Positions 1 to 8,323 of a stretch of DNA of 64,000 nt are shown here, in pieces. The notes under the pieces are model-generated. The model had not been told where the DNA came from. It saw only the letters and a list, made by a program, of their open reading frames with translations, and ran no database searches. Origin of the DNA: JADJPG01 sp964491875 (GTDB lineage Bacteria; Verrucomicrobiota; Verrucomicrobiia; Limisphaerales; JADJPG01); contig CAZBIC010000003.1 in the NCBI GenBank assembly GCA_964491875.1, positions 124,001 through 188,000 on the forward strand. Reading direction: 5' to 3'. The translations under genes were made by a program, and so were the position numbers. The number at the start of each line of letters is the position of its first letter. The first letter of the stretch is position 1.

Positions 1-2
1 CA

Positions 3-287
3 CCGGAGGTGCCGCAGGAGGTGGCGGTGACGCCGATACCGGAGGCGCGGCTGGAGGTGTCTTGCGCGCCATCGCCCAACGCCACGAGGTATCGTTTTTA
101 TTATCAACGGCCCATCGTGGATCCAGCACCGATCTTCGCTGGCACGGCGGATGATCCGTTGTTCATCATCGAGGGGCTCACAGCAGGACAGATTTATCAG
201 GTGTATGTGAGCGCGGCCAATGAGGGTGCGGAAAGCCAGCTCAGCGAGCCGGTGAACGGGACGCCCGTGCTGGCCGCCGCGGCGTAG
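3..287 (+). CDS. C-terminal part of a fibronectin type III-like protein (5' end outside window)
   Basis: The frame is open to the window edge, so this is the end of a longer gene; the GTG at 9 is an internal codon rather than a convincing start. The visible 90-odd residues read as one FN3-like beta-sandwich: a Pro-rich entry, a Tyr-rich strand (RYRFYYQR), the turn LFIIEGLTAGQIYQVYVSAA and a final strand before an Ala-rich tail. FN3 modules are usually extracellular spacers or adhesion modules; nothing here shows a catalytic function. The gene at 23628-24545 on the other strand ends with a similar module and a similar Ala/Val-rich tail, so the two may be relatives. A good terminator follows 40 bases downstream. 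Confidence 0.6.
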   Translation, partial: PEVPQEVAVTPIPEARLEVSCAPSPNATRYRFYYQRPIVDPAPIFAGTADDPLFIIEGLTAGQIYQVYVSAANEGAESQLSEPVNGTPVLAAAA

Positions 288-326
288 CGGCAGTTGAGAG
301 GGATTTGAGTTGAGGGTTTACAGCAA

Positions 327-363
327 ACCCGCGCATCGGGGAACCGGTGCGCGGGTAGTTTTT
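327..363 (+). terminator. Rho-independent terminator after the FN3-like gene
   Basis: Perfect 9-bp stem ACCCGCGCA/TGCGCGGGT (327-335 with 348-356) around a 12-base loop that can itself pair, followed by a T run at 359-363. It lies 40 bp after the stop codon at 287. Confidence 0.8.
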
Positions 364-518
364 CCCGTTGGCTGTCGAGGTGAAGACGCTCTGGTCTTCT
401 ATGCGGAGGTATCTTGAACGCTCAAATCCAGTTTGAGTCTCGTTACCTCGACTCCTACGGGGTTGGAGGGCGCAAGTTGCATTTGCGCGCGGCCCGCGGG
501 CGGCACATTGTCTGGCTC

Positions 519-2681
519 ATGCGATTGATTCGGATGGGATTCATCGTGGGATTGGTGGCGGGTGTGTTGACGGCGGGTTCTGCGGTCGCACAGCGCGCGG
601 GCCAGCCGAAGGCGTCGGCGAAGGAGAAGAGTTCCACTACAGCGGATGCGAAGTCGTCGGCATCCATCGAAGCGCTGACGGCGGCGGCGATGAAGTCGGT
701 GGTGGTGATTCAGCATTTCGGGCGCGACGGGAAGGAGGATGGCGTGGGCGCGGGGTTCGTGATTTCCCCGGATGGTTTGATCGCGACGAGCCTGCATGTC
801 ATCGGCGAGGCGCGTCCGATCTCGGTGCAGTTCGCGGATGGCTCGCAGCGCGAGGTGACGGAGGTTCACGCGTGGGACCGGAAGTTTGATCTGGCGATCA
901 TCCGCGTGAAGGGCGAGCGGTTGCCGGCGCTGGCGATCGGTGATTCAGATGCGCTCAAGCAGGGCGCGGCGGTGATTGCGCTGGGGAATCCCGTAGGGCT
1001 GAAGCACAGTGTGGTGCAGGGCCTGCTCTCGGCGCGACGCGAGGTGGAGGGGAATGAGATGTTGCAGGTGGCGATTCCGATCGAGCCGGGGAACAGCGGC
1101 GGGCCGTTGCTGGACTTGAAGGGGCGCGTGCAGGGCGTGCTGACGTTGAAGTCGGCGGTGACGGCGAATCTCGGGTTCGCGATGCCGTCGAAGCTGCTCA
1201 CGGCGCTGCTGGAGAAGCCGAATCCGATCCCGATGAGCCGCTGGCTGACGATCGGGGCGTTGAACGCGCGCGACTGGCAGACGGTGTTCGGTGCGCGGTG
1301 GAGTCAGCGCGCGGGGCGGATTCAAGTGGAGGGCGCGGGGCAAAGTTTTGGCGGGCGGGCGTTGTGTCTCGCGCAGCGTGCGGTGCCGGAGCGGCCGTAC
1401 GAAATCGCGGTGGAGGTGCGGCTGGATGACGAGAGTGGCGCGGCGGGATTGGTCTTCGCGTCGGACGGCGGCGACCGGCATTACGGGTTTTATCCGAGCG
1501 CGGGTCAGCTCCGCCTGACGCGCTTCGACGGGCCGAGCGTTTATTCGTGGAACATTCTCAAGCAGGTGCCGACGGAGCATTATCAGCCGGGCGCGTGGAA
1601 CAGCCTGCGCGTGCGCGTGGAGGCGAAACGCATCTTGTGCTACGTGAACGACCAGCTCGTGACGGAATCAACGGACGATGGGCTGAAGGAAGGTCGCGTG
1701 GGGCTGGCGAAGTTCCGCGAGACGAAGGCGGAGTTTCGCAACTTCCGCACGGGGACGAATCTCACGAGCCGCGCGGCGAGCGGAGAAATCTCGCAGGCGG
1801 GTGAATTGAAGGAACGCGCGCGGGAACTGGAACGCGAGGCGCGGGAGCTGCGTCGCAAGGCGGCGCAGTTGCACGGCGAGACGGTGCGCGCGGAGCTGGT
1901 GAAAGCGTTGTCGGGGCCTGAGGAGAATATCGATTTGTTTCACGCGGCGTTGCTCATCGCACGGCTGGACAATGCGGAGCTGGACATTGAGCCGTACCGG
2001 CAACAGGTCGCGGACATGGCGCGCGAGTTGAACGGGAAGTTCGCGAAGGACGCAGAGCCCAGTGTGAAGCTGGCGGCGTTAAAAGAGTATTTGTTTACCG
2101 AGAACGGTTTTCACGGGAGCCGCAGCGATTTCTACAGCCGCGCGAACAGCTACATGAACCAGGTGCTGGATGACCGCGAGGGCCTGCCGATCACGTTGTC
2201 GATTTTGTTTCTCGAACTCGCGCAGCGCATCGGGCTGAAGGGCGTGAGCGGGCTGCCGTTGCCGGGGCATTTCATGGTGCGCTACGCGCCGCCGGAGGGG
2301 ATGGAGCAGATCATCGATCCGTTCAATGGCGGGCGGATGATCAGCCGCAGCGACGCGCAGGAGCGGGTGTTCGAGGCGACGGGCGAAGGGTTTCGCGAGG
2401 CGGATTTCCGCGCGGCGACGAAGCGGGAGATCATCGTACGGATGTTGCGCAATCTACTCGGCGGCGTGCGCACGGAGGATTCGGTCACGGACTCGCTGCG
2501 TTACCTGGATACGATCCTCGCGCTGGCACCGGACGGCGTGGGCGATCGGCTGAGCCGCGCGCGGTTCCGGATGCAGAGCGGGAACACGGCGGGCGCGAAG
2601 GAGGATTTCAAGTGGGTGCTGGACAACCAGCCAGCCGGCGTGGACCTGGAACGCGTGGCGGAGATTTATCGGGGGTTGTGA
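519..2681 (+). CDS. Secreted trypsin-like serine protease fused to a laminin-G/DUF1080-like domain and a SirB1-type transglutaminase-like domain
   Basis: About 720 residues. I start at the ATG at 519 because it opens a signal peptide (MRLIRMGFIVGLVAG, cleavage after AVA); the frame is open to a TTG at 414 but that would bury the signal. Residues about 60-250 are a trypsin-like (Do/HtrA-family) protease with a complete triad: H93 (TSLHVIG), D124 (KFDLAI), S193 (GNSGGP). No PDZ domain follows. Residues about 275-430 form a concanavalin-like sandwich typical of DUF1080/LamG modules, then an Arg/Glu-rich linker. Residues about 460-640 match the SirB1/transglutaminase-like core 2 family with PGHFMVR and IDPFNGG but no catalytic Cys, as is usual there. 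A short TPR-like helix pair ends the protein. Periplasmic or secreted quality control or processing is plausible; the combination is unusual. Confidence 0.85.
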   Translation: MRLIRMGFIVGLVAGVLTAGSAVAQRAGQPKASAKEKSSTTADAKSSASIEALTAAAMKSVVVIQHFGRDGKEDGVGAGFVISPDGLIATSLHVIGEARPISVQFADGSQREVTEVHAWDRKFDLAIIRVKGERLPALAIGDSDALKQGAAVIALGNPVGLKHSVVQGLLSARREVEGNEMLQVAIPIEPGNSGGPLLDLKGRVQGVLTLKSAVTANLGFAMPSKLLTALLEKPNPIPMSRWLTIGALNARDWQTVFGARWSQRAGRIQVEGAGQSFGGRALCLAQRAVPERPYEIAVEVRLDDESGAAGLVFASDGGDRHYGFYPSAGQLRLTRFDGPSVYSWNILKQVPTEHYQPGAWNSLRVRVEAKRILCYVNDQLVTESTDDGLKEGRVGLAKFRETKAEFRNFRTGTNLTSRAASGEISQAGELKERARELEREARELRRKAAQLHGETVRAELVKALSGPEENIDLFHAALLIARLDNAELDIEPYRQQVADMARELNGKFAKDAEPSVKLAALKEYLFTENGFHGSRSDFYSRANSYMNQVLDDREGLPITLSILFLELAQRIGLKGVSGLPLPGHFMVRYAPPEGMEQIIDPFNGGRMISRSDAQERVFEATGEGFREADFRAATKREIIVRMLRNLLGGVRTEDSVTDSLRYLDTILALAPDGVGDRLSRARFRMQSGNTAGAKEDFKWVLDNQPAGVDLERVAEIYRGL

Positions 2682-2696
2682 AGCGGACGGGTGCCG

Positions 2697-3581
2697 ATGC
2701 TTATGAACTTTCGATCCTTCCTGATGTTCGCGGGAGCGGTGCTGGTCTTCGGATGTCGGCACGAGGTGGCTCACAACGCTGTGGCGGCGACAGAAGGGAA
2801 ATCGTTTCACGGCGCACGAGCTGGTGCGGAACGCAAGGTAGGTGGGCTGAAGCTTTGCTGGTGTCCGCCGGGGCGGTTCTTCATGGGCAGTCCGCCCGAC
2901 GAACCGGGGCGGCGTGCGGACGAAACGCAGGTTGAGGTGACGCTGACGAAGGGGTTTTGGATGGGTAAATTCGAAGTGACGCAGGGCGAATGGAAGCGCC
3001 TGATGGGTGCGATCCCCGGCAAGCTCATCGCGGGCGAGGGCGATGATTTCCCGGTGTATTGGATCAACTACGCCGAGGCGGAGGAGTTCTGTCGGCGCAT
3101 GACCGAGCGCGCCCGCGCCTCAGGTGAATTGCCAGCAGGCTGGGAGTTCCGGTTGCCCACCGAGGCGCAGTGGGAGTACGCGTGTCGCGCTGGGACTACA
3201 ACCGCCTTTTCGTTTGGCGATGCGCTGACCGACCGCGAGGCGAACATCGGGAAGCCTTACGATGGCACGCCGGACGGAACGCCCGGCACAGTCGCGAGCA
3301 AAGTCGGCAGCTATCCGGCGAATGCTTGGGGCTTGCACGACATGCACGGAAACGAGTTCGAGTGGTGCCGCGACTGGTATCACGCGACGCTGCCGGGCGG
3401 AATCGATCCCGAGATGAAGGTGCAGGGGTTGCCCAATCGTGATGGGACGTTTTCACGGGTGCGCCGCGGTGGGGCATGGATGGATTCCCCGGCGTTTTGC
3501 CGTTCCGCGATGCGATTACGGTACGAACCTCCGCGCCGCGCGGATCACATCGGGTTTCGCGTCGTGGTGGTGGAGCCATGA
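2697..3581 (+). CDS. FGE-sulfatase (SUMF1) fold lipoprotein, lacking one catalytic cysteine
   Basis: About 294 residues. ATGs at 2697 and 2703 both give a lipoprotein signal ending in the lipobox LVFGC. The mature part has the C-type-lectin-like formylglycine-generating enzyme fold: FFMGSPPDE near the start, FEVTQGEW, LPTEAQWEYACRAG, GLHDMHGNEFEWCRDWY and the terminal RVRRGGAWMDSPAFCRSAMR. In genuine aerobic FGE two cysteines five residues apart in this last motif are catalytic; here the first position is Asp and only the second Cys remains. The protein therefore probably does not make formylglycine; many FGE-fold proteins in this type of organism are sensors or binding proteins. It begins 15 bp after the protease stop, so the two are probably co-transcribed. 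Confidence 0.85.
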   Translation: MLMNFRSFLMFAGAVLVFGCRHEVAHNAVAATEGKSFHGARAGAERKVGGLKLCWCPPGRFFMGSPPDEPGRRADETQVEVTLTKGFWMGKFEVTQGEWKRLMGAIPGKLIAGEGDDFPVYWINYAEAEEFCRRMTERARASGELPAGWEFRLPTEAQWEYACRAGTTTAFSFGDALTDREANIGKPYDGTPDGTPGTVASKVGSYPANAWGLHDMHGNEFEWCRDWYHATLPGGIDPEMKVQGLPNRDGTFSRVRRGGAWMDSPAFCRSAMRLRYEPPRRADHIGFRVVVVEP

Positions 3582-3646
3582 TGAAGTTTGCTTCCGCGTT
3601 GCCGTGATGAGCCAGTGCTGCTATCGGGGAGGCGACATTTGAAGCC

Positions 3647-5380
3647 ATGACATCTTCTGAATCCACGCCGTCGCCGTTGCTCCTGCTGATGCGGGTGAAC
3701 GCGCTCACGCTCTGGCGCCGACTCAAGGCGGTGAGCGAGCAATCGCGGTTGCTCACGGCGGTGACGTTCAGTTTTGTGGCTGGGTACCTCGTGCTGGCCT
3801 ACTGGCTCTTCTACATGGGGCTGCGGTTCATCTCGAGATTTCCCGGGCTCGGCACGCCGTTGACGGAGCGGTTGATGTTCCTGCTGTTCGCCTTTCTCTT
3901 CGTGCTGCTGCTGATCAGCAATCTCATCATCAGCTACACGAACCTCTTTCGGAATCGCGAGACTTCTTTCCTCCTCACCATGCCGGTGCCGTCGGGCACG
4001 ATCTTTCAATGGAAGTTTCTCGAATCGACGCTGCTTGCGTCATGGGCGTTTGTCTTCCTCATCGCGCCGCTGCTCGGCGCCTACGGCAACACCCGCGGCG
4101 TCGACTGGCATTTCTATCCCGTAACCGTCGTGCTCGTGGGCATGTTCATCGGACTGCCGGCGGTGATTGGTTCGTTCTGCGCGGTGAACCTCGCGCGCTA
4201 CATGGACCGACGGCTATTCCAAGTGCTCGCGGTATTCTCGCTGACGGCGATCATTCTCGGAGCCGCAATCTGGTTTCGGCCCGAGGCGATTCCCGAGGAA
4301 TCCACTGAGACGCGCGTGCTCTCGGTGCTGGACAAGATGCTGTCGCGAACGCGCTTCGCGGAGTTCCCGTTCATCCCGAGTTACTGGCTGACCTCGAGCG
4401 TGCTGCAGTGGGCGAATGGCGCGGTCATGGCCGCGGGGTTCTTCGTGCTCGTGTTGCTCAGCCATGTCGCGTTCTTCGGCATGCTCGCCTTCACCCAGAT
4501 GGGCAATCTGTTCTACGACGCGGCATCGACGGTGCAAAGCCGCGCGAGCGTGTTCGCGCGCTGGAAATGGTTTCATCGCCGCGAGCAACGTCAGCGCGAG
4601 GCGGTGTATGGCGTCGGGCTGGCGGATCGATTCGTCGCGCAACTCCGCTGGCTCGGGCCGGATGTGCGTGCGCTCGTGGTGAAGGATTTCCGGATGTTCT
4701 GGCGCGACACGACGCAATGGGCGCAATCGCTCATGCTCTTCGGACTGCTGGCGGTGTATATCTTCAACCTGCGCCATTTCTCGCAGCAGTTGAGCAATCC
4801 GTTCTGGACGCACCTTGTCTCGTTTCTGAATCTCGGCGCCTGCTCGCTGAATCTTGCGACGCTCACCACGCGCTTCGTCTATCCGCAGTTTTCGCTGGAA
4901 GGCAAACGGCTGTGGGTTGTGGGCATGGCGCCGCTCGGGCTGGTGCAGGTGGTGAAGGTGAAATACTGGCTGGCGAACGTCACCGCGCTCATTGTCACGC
5001 TCGGGCTGATTCTCACGAGCTGTTACATGCTGGACATGACGCTGTCGCGAACGGTGTTCTTCGTCTTCGCGGTCGCGGCAATGACGATGACGTTGACCGG
5101 TCTCGCGGTGGGGCTCGGCGCGTTGTATCCGAACTTCAAGGAGGAAAATCCGAGCAAGATCGTAAGCGGGTTCGGCGGGACGTTCTGCCTGGTGCTGAGC
5201 TTCCTCTACATTCTCGGATCCGTGGTGCTGCTGGCGTCCGCCACGCCGTGGATGCAGCCAGAGTCCGGCACATTCCTGCGCACGTTCATCTGTGTCGGCG
5301 GATTCGTGGTGCTGTCCGTTTTGCTCGGCTGGGTGCCGCTGCGGCTGGGGCTGAAGCGGGTGAAGACCTTTGAGATGTGA
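3647..5380 (+). CDS. Putative ABC-exporter-type multi-spanning membrane protein
   Basis: 577 residues with roughly 12 hydrophobic segments in two blocks separated by a charged cytoplasmic stretch (about residues 300-350, rich in Arg and Gln). The N-terminal block has a conserved-looking helix-loop with NLFRNRETSFLLTMPVP, and the second block begins with LVVKDFRMFWRDTTQWAQS; this duplicated pattern resembles the putative ABC exporter family (ABC-2 permease-like). No ATPase gene lies beside it in the window; an ABC-2 permease would need one from elsewhere. The ATG at 3647 is the first in frame. It is followed by a three-helix protein at 5412. Substrate unknown. Confidence 0.7.
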   Translation: MTSSESTPSPLLLLMRVNALTLWRRLKAVSEQSRLLTAVTFSFVAGYLVLAYWLFYMGLRFISRFPGLGTPLTERLMFLLFAFLFVLLLISNLIISYTNLFRNRETSFLLTMPVPSGTIFQWKFLESTLLASWAFVFLIAPLLGAYGNTRGVDWHFYPVTVVLVGMFIGLPAVIGSFCAVNLARYMDRRLFQVLAVFSLTAIILGAAIWFRPEAIPEESTETRVLSVLDKMLSRTRFAEFPFIPSYWLTSSVLQWANGAVMAAGFFVLVLLSHVAFFGMLAFTQMGNLFYDAASTVQSRASVFARWKWFHRREQRQREAVYGVGLADRFVAQLRWLGPDVRALVVKDFRMFWRDTTQWAQSLMLFGLLAVYIFNLRHFSQQLSNPFWTHLVSFLNLGACSLNLATLTTRFVYPQFSLEGKRLWVVGMAPLGLVQVVKVKYWLANVTALIVTLGLILTSCYMLDMTLSRTVFFVFAVAAMTMTLTGLAVGLGALYPNFKEENPSKIVSGFGGTFCLVLSFLYILGSVVLLASATPWMQPESGTFLRTFICVGGFVVLSVLLGWVPLRLGLKRVKTFEM

Positions 5381-5411
5381 GAACGCAGGCTTCGCAAACC
5401 AAACTCGAGGA

Positions 5412-5753
5412 ATGAAAAATTTGGAGGACAAGATTCTTTATGCGGTGTTTGGCCTGATGGGCGGTTTTCTCGGGTTCCTTGTATTCGCGGTTGGTTTGGG
5501 TGGCTGGCGTTACTTGTTGATGAATCGTCCGCCCAGACCATGGAATGGGCTGACGTCGCTGATCCTCTGCACGACGATTGGCTTCGGATGGGGTCTACTG
5601 TCCTACAAATTCAGGAACCGGGAATTCGGTTCAGGTGGATCGCACTTCTACGGCGACGAGGCGAGCGGACTTCTTTTTGCCAAGCGGCTGATGGTGATTG
5701 GCACCTGTCTGGCCGGTCTCTATTTCATCTGGCAGCTTGCGAAGGACCTGTGA
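5412..5753 (+). CDS. Small three-helix membrane protein of unknown function
   Basis: 113 residues. The ATG at 5412 with GAGG just upstream is preferred over an in-frame TTG at 5370. Hydrophobic segments lie at about residues 9-30, 44-62 and 88-107. The loop between helices 2 and 3 is Gly-rich (FGSGGSHFYGDEAS). The gene starts 31 bp after the exporter-like gene and is probably in its operon. Its last 29 bases overlap the end of the convergent reverse-strand pseudogene. No family recognised. Confidence 0.6.
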   Translation: MKNLEDKILYAVFGLMGGFLGFLVFAVGLGGWRYLLMNRPPRPWNGLTSLILCTTIGFGWGLLSYKFRNREFGSGGSHFYGDEASGLLFAKRLMVIGTCLAGLYFIWQLAKDL

Positions 5754-6201
5754 ATCGTCCCTGGAGTTTGGCGATTTGCTCCGGGTCATCCAGCAGCATC
5801 GACCAGCGCTGGCGACTGAACCCCATTTTGTATCTAATGGTGAAGCATGTTACTCGATCATTCTCGGACCAAGGATTTGTGGTCCATTCAAGGATTCAAT
5901 TCCAGCGAATGAGCCCGCGATTGCTGAGGCGGACCCCGTCGTTCCGCAGCTCGAGATAACGGCGTCGGAGGGCTAGTTTCTCGTGGAGCATCACCATTGC
6001 TGCTCCGGTAAAAGGCCCAAGCGACAGAGCCACAATCCAACGAAGAGCGTCAGGGGCCGTTCCTTTGCTGGCTTGGAAAATCAGGATTGTGACCATCATG
6101 CCGGACAGAAGCACCGCGGACGTTATACCCATAGAAAGCACCAGTGGAAAAATTTTCTGGCGGAGCTGCTGCGCCAGGTGCTGAGGCTGCTCTATAAGCA
6201 T
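5725..6201 (-). pseudogene. YcxB-like (PH-fold) membrane protein interrupted by an in-frame TGA
   Basis: From ATG 6201 the frame encodes two membrane helices (about residues 18-40 and 54-70), then a charged strand-rich region ending LSNRGLIRWN before TGA at 5898-5896. Reading straight through the TGA in the same frame gives about 56 further codons that look like the rest of the same domain (ILEWTTNPWSEND, then FTIRYKMGFSRQRW and LLDDPEQIAKLQ) and stop at 5727-5725. The residue at the TGA sits between two Trp-bearing strands, so TGG to TGA is the simplest change. The two-helix plus PH-like C-terminus arrangement resembles YcxB-like proteins. It lies 46 bp downstream of the isomerase gene on the same strand. 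If the TGA is real, only a 101-residue truncated product is made. Confidence 0.6.
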
Positions 6202-6247
6202 TGGTAGTCCTTAGCAACCGGCTGCAAGTCTTGGGCGATCGCCTCTG

Positions 6248-7099
6248 TCACCACGTCACCGTCTTCAGATACTTCATGCTCTGCGGAATCTGCTCGGCGG
6301 CCGTTGGGGATTCGTCCTCGATGAAGTAGTGCTTCACGCCGGACTTCTTCGCGGCCTTCAGGATGGCGGGCCAGTTCATCTGGCCGGTGCCGAGGGTGAC
6401 GTCGTTCTTCACGTCGGTTCCGCCGCTGAAGTTGCCAATCACGCCCTTCTTCATGTCCTTCACGTGCATCAATTCCCAGCGGCCCGGATATTTTTCGAGC
6501 CACTTCACCGGGTCCTGGCCGGGATGCACGACCCAGAAGACGTCCATCTGGAAGCGCACGAGCTTGGGATTGCACTCCTTCATCAGCATGTCCATGAACG
6601 TGCCGTCGCCGTGCGGACGGAACTCGAACCCGTGGCAGTGGTAGAAGAACTTGATGCCGTGCTTGGCGAGGACTTCACCGGCCTTGTTGAAGACTTCGAT
6701 GGCATTGCGGGTCGCGGCTTCGTTGAATTCGCCAGTGTGATCAATCCACGCGCAACCGGCGTATTCGAGCCCGAGCGCCTTGGCGTCCTTCGCGATGCCT
6801 TCGGGATCGGTCTTGTAACGCGCGAACGGGAAGTGACCGCTGATGGGCTTGAGGCCGTTCTCGTCGAGCATCGACTTGAACTTCTCGGGCGAGAGATTGT
6901 AGGTGCCGGCGAGTTCGACGTGCTTGATGCCGAAGCTACGGACCTTCTCGAGCGCCGCGGGGACGTTCTTGGTGAAGTCCGCGCGCAGGCTGTAGAGCTG
7001 GAGGCCGATCGGTTCATCGAATCCGGCGGCTGAGGCGGAAAAGGCGCTGGCAACGGCGAGCAGGGACGAAAAGAACAGTGTCTTGATGGATGGCTTCAT
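6248..7099 (-). CDS. Secreted sugar phosphate isomerase/epimerase-like TIM-barrel protein
   Basis: 283 residues. The ATG at 7099 opens a clear signal peptide (MKPSIKTLFFSSLLAVASAF, cleavage after SAAG). The frame stays open far upstream, but that extension is antisense to ygfZ. The mature protein fits the AP-endonuclease-2/xylose isomerase-like barrel: GLQLYSLR at the first strand, HVELAGTYN, FYHCHGFEF with metal-ligand histidines, RFQMDVFWVVHPG, LMHVKDMKKG and a final YFIEDES Glu. These carry the His/Glu/Asp set of the metal site. Export of such enzymes is common in Verrucomicrobiota and Planctomycetota; the substrate is probably a sugar or polyol derivative but cannot be named. Confidence 0.85.
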   Translation of the reverse strand: MKPSIKTLFFSSLLAVASAFSASAAGFDEPIGLQLYSLRADFTKNVPAALEKVRSFGIKHVELAGTYNLSPEKFKSMLDENGLKPISGHFPFARYKTDPEGIAKDAKALGLEYAGCAWIDHTGEFNEAATRNAIEVFNKAGEVLAKHGIKFFYHCHGFEFRPHGDGTFMDMLMKECNPKLVRFQMDVFWVVHPGQDPVKWLEKYPGRWELMHVKDMKKGVIGNFSGGTDVKNDVTLGTGQMNWPAILKAAKKSGVKHYFIEDESPTAAEQIPQSMKYLKTVTW

Positions 7100-7222
7100 G
7101 GCCGGAGAATGAACCTGAACTCCCGCGAAGCTCAAGCCAAAGGTATGGCACGCTCGGGGCGCTCCGGAGAGGCGTTCGCCTTCGCGCTTTTGTTCGCGGG
7201 GGTCGCTCGCTAGGCTCGCCGT

Positions 7223-8314
7223 GTGACCGGGTTGTCTTTGCACGAATTTCATCACAGCTTGAACGCGGCGTTTACTGAAGCGAACGGCGTGGAAGTGGTT
7301 TCCGACTACGGCGATGTGCTGGCTGAACATGCTGCGCTGTGCGCGACGGCGGGCGTCATCGACCTCAGCTTTCGCAGCCGCCTCTGCCTGACGGGTGCTG
7401 ACCGCGCGCGCTTTCTTCACGGCCAGGTCACGAACAACGTCAAGGATCTCAAGGCCGGCCAAGGCTGCTATGCCGCGCTCGTCACCGCGAAGGGCAAACT
7501 GCAGAGCGATCTGAATGTCTACTGTCTCTCCGATGAACTGCTGCTCGATTTCGAACCGGGCCTGGGCGCGGGCGTGGCTGAACGTTTCGAGAAGTTCATC
7601 ATCGCAGATGATGTTCAAGTGGTCGATGTCGCGCCGCACTACGGCTTGCTCAGCGTGCAGGGACCGAAGGCTGCGGAAGTCGTCGCCAAGCTGGGGCTCG
7701 GTTTGACCGTGCCGGAGAAGCCGCTGCATTTCTCGAAGATTTCCGATGCGACGCTCGGAGAGATTTACTGCATGAAGCATGCACGCGGTTTGGCACCTGG
7801 CTGCGATTTGTTCGTTCCGACGGGTGCGTTGGCGGCGGTTGCGGACAAGCTGATTGCGGCGGCGAAGGAGTTCGGCGGACGCGCGTGCGGCTGGCAGGCG
7901 CTGGAACTGGTGCGCATTGAGGCGGGTATTCCCCGATTCGGCGTGGACATGGATGAAACCAATCTCGCTCCAGAAGCGGGGATCGAGTCGCGCGCGATCA
8001 GTTACAGCAAGGGTTGCTACATCGGGCAGGAAGTCATCGCGCGCATCCGCACCTACGGTCAGGTGGCGAAGGCGTTGCGCGGATTGGTTCTCCCTGATGA
8101 TTTGCGTGAACTTCCAGCGCGAGGCGCGAAACTGTTTTCGGGCGAGAAAGAGGTGGGCGTGGTGACATGCGCGATTGCTTCGCCGGCGTTCCAAAAGAAC
8201 ATCGCGCTTGGCTACGTGCGCCGCGAGCACAACGAGCTCGGCGCGACCCTGCAAGTTCAGCTGGGAGACCAATTGTTCCCCGCCACGGTGACGGCGCTCC
8301 CGTTCCGCCTTTGA
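7223..8314 (+). CDS. ygfZ: Folate-binding YgfZ family protein
   Basis: 363 residues, beginning at GTG 7223. The fold is the aminomethyltransferase (GcvT) type. The YgfZ signature KGCYIGQE is present, with the conserved Cys at residue 265, preceded by AISYSKG and followed by RTYGQVAK. YgfZ uses tetrahydrofolate in maintaining iron-sulfur enzymes such as the MiaB-type tRNA-modifying enzymes. The pyruvate kinase gene starts 9 bp after its stop, so the two are co-transcribed. The gene is divergent from the isomerase at 7099; the 120 bp between them must hold both promoters. Confidence 0.9.
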   Translation: MTGLSLHEFHHSLNAAFTEANGVEVVSDYGDVLAEHAALCATAGVIDLSFRSRLCLTGADRARFLHGQVTNNVKDLKAGQGCYAALVTAKGKLQSDLNVYCLSDELLLDFEPGLGAGVAERFEKFIIADDVQVVDVAPHYGLLSVQGPKAAEVVAKLGLGLTVPEKPLHFSKISDATLGEIYCMKHARGLAPGCDLFVPTGALAAVADKLIAAAKEFGGRACGWQALELVRIEAGIPRFGVDMDETNLAPEAGIESRAISYSKGCYIGQEVIARIRTYGQVAKALRGLVLPDDLRELPARGAKLFSGEKEVGVVTCAIASPAFQKNIALGYVRREHNELGATLQVQLGDQLFPATVTALPFRL

Positions 8315-8323
8315 TTCAATCTC

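Noticed and set aside
5896..5898. TGA as a selenocysteine codon
   Set aside because: No SECIS-like hairpin recognised directly after it, and this protein type has no redox site here; Trp-to-stop is simpler.
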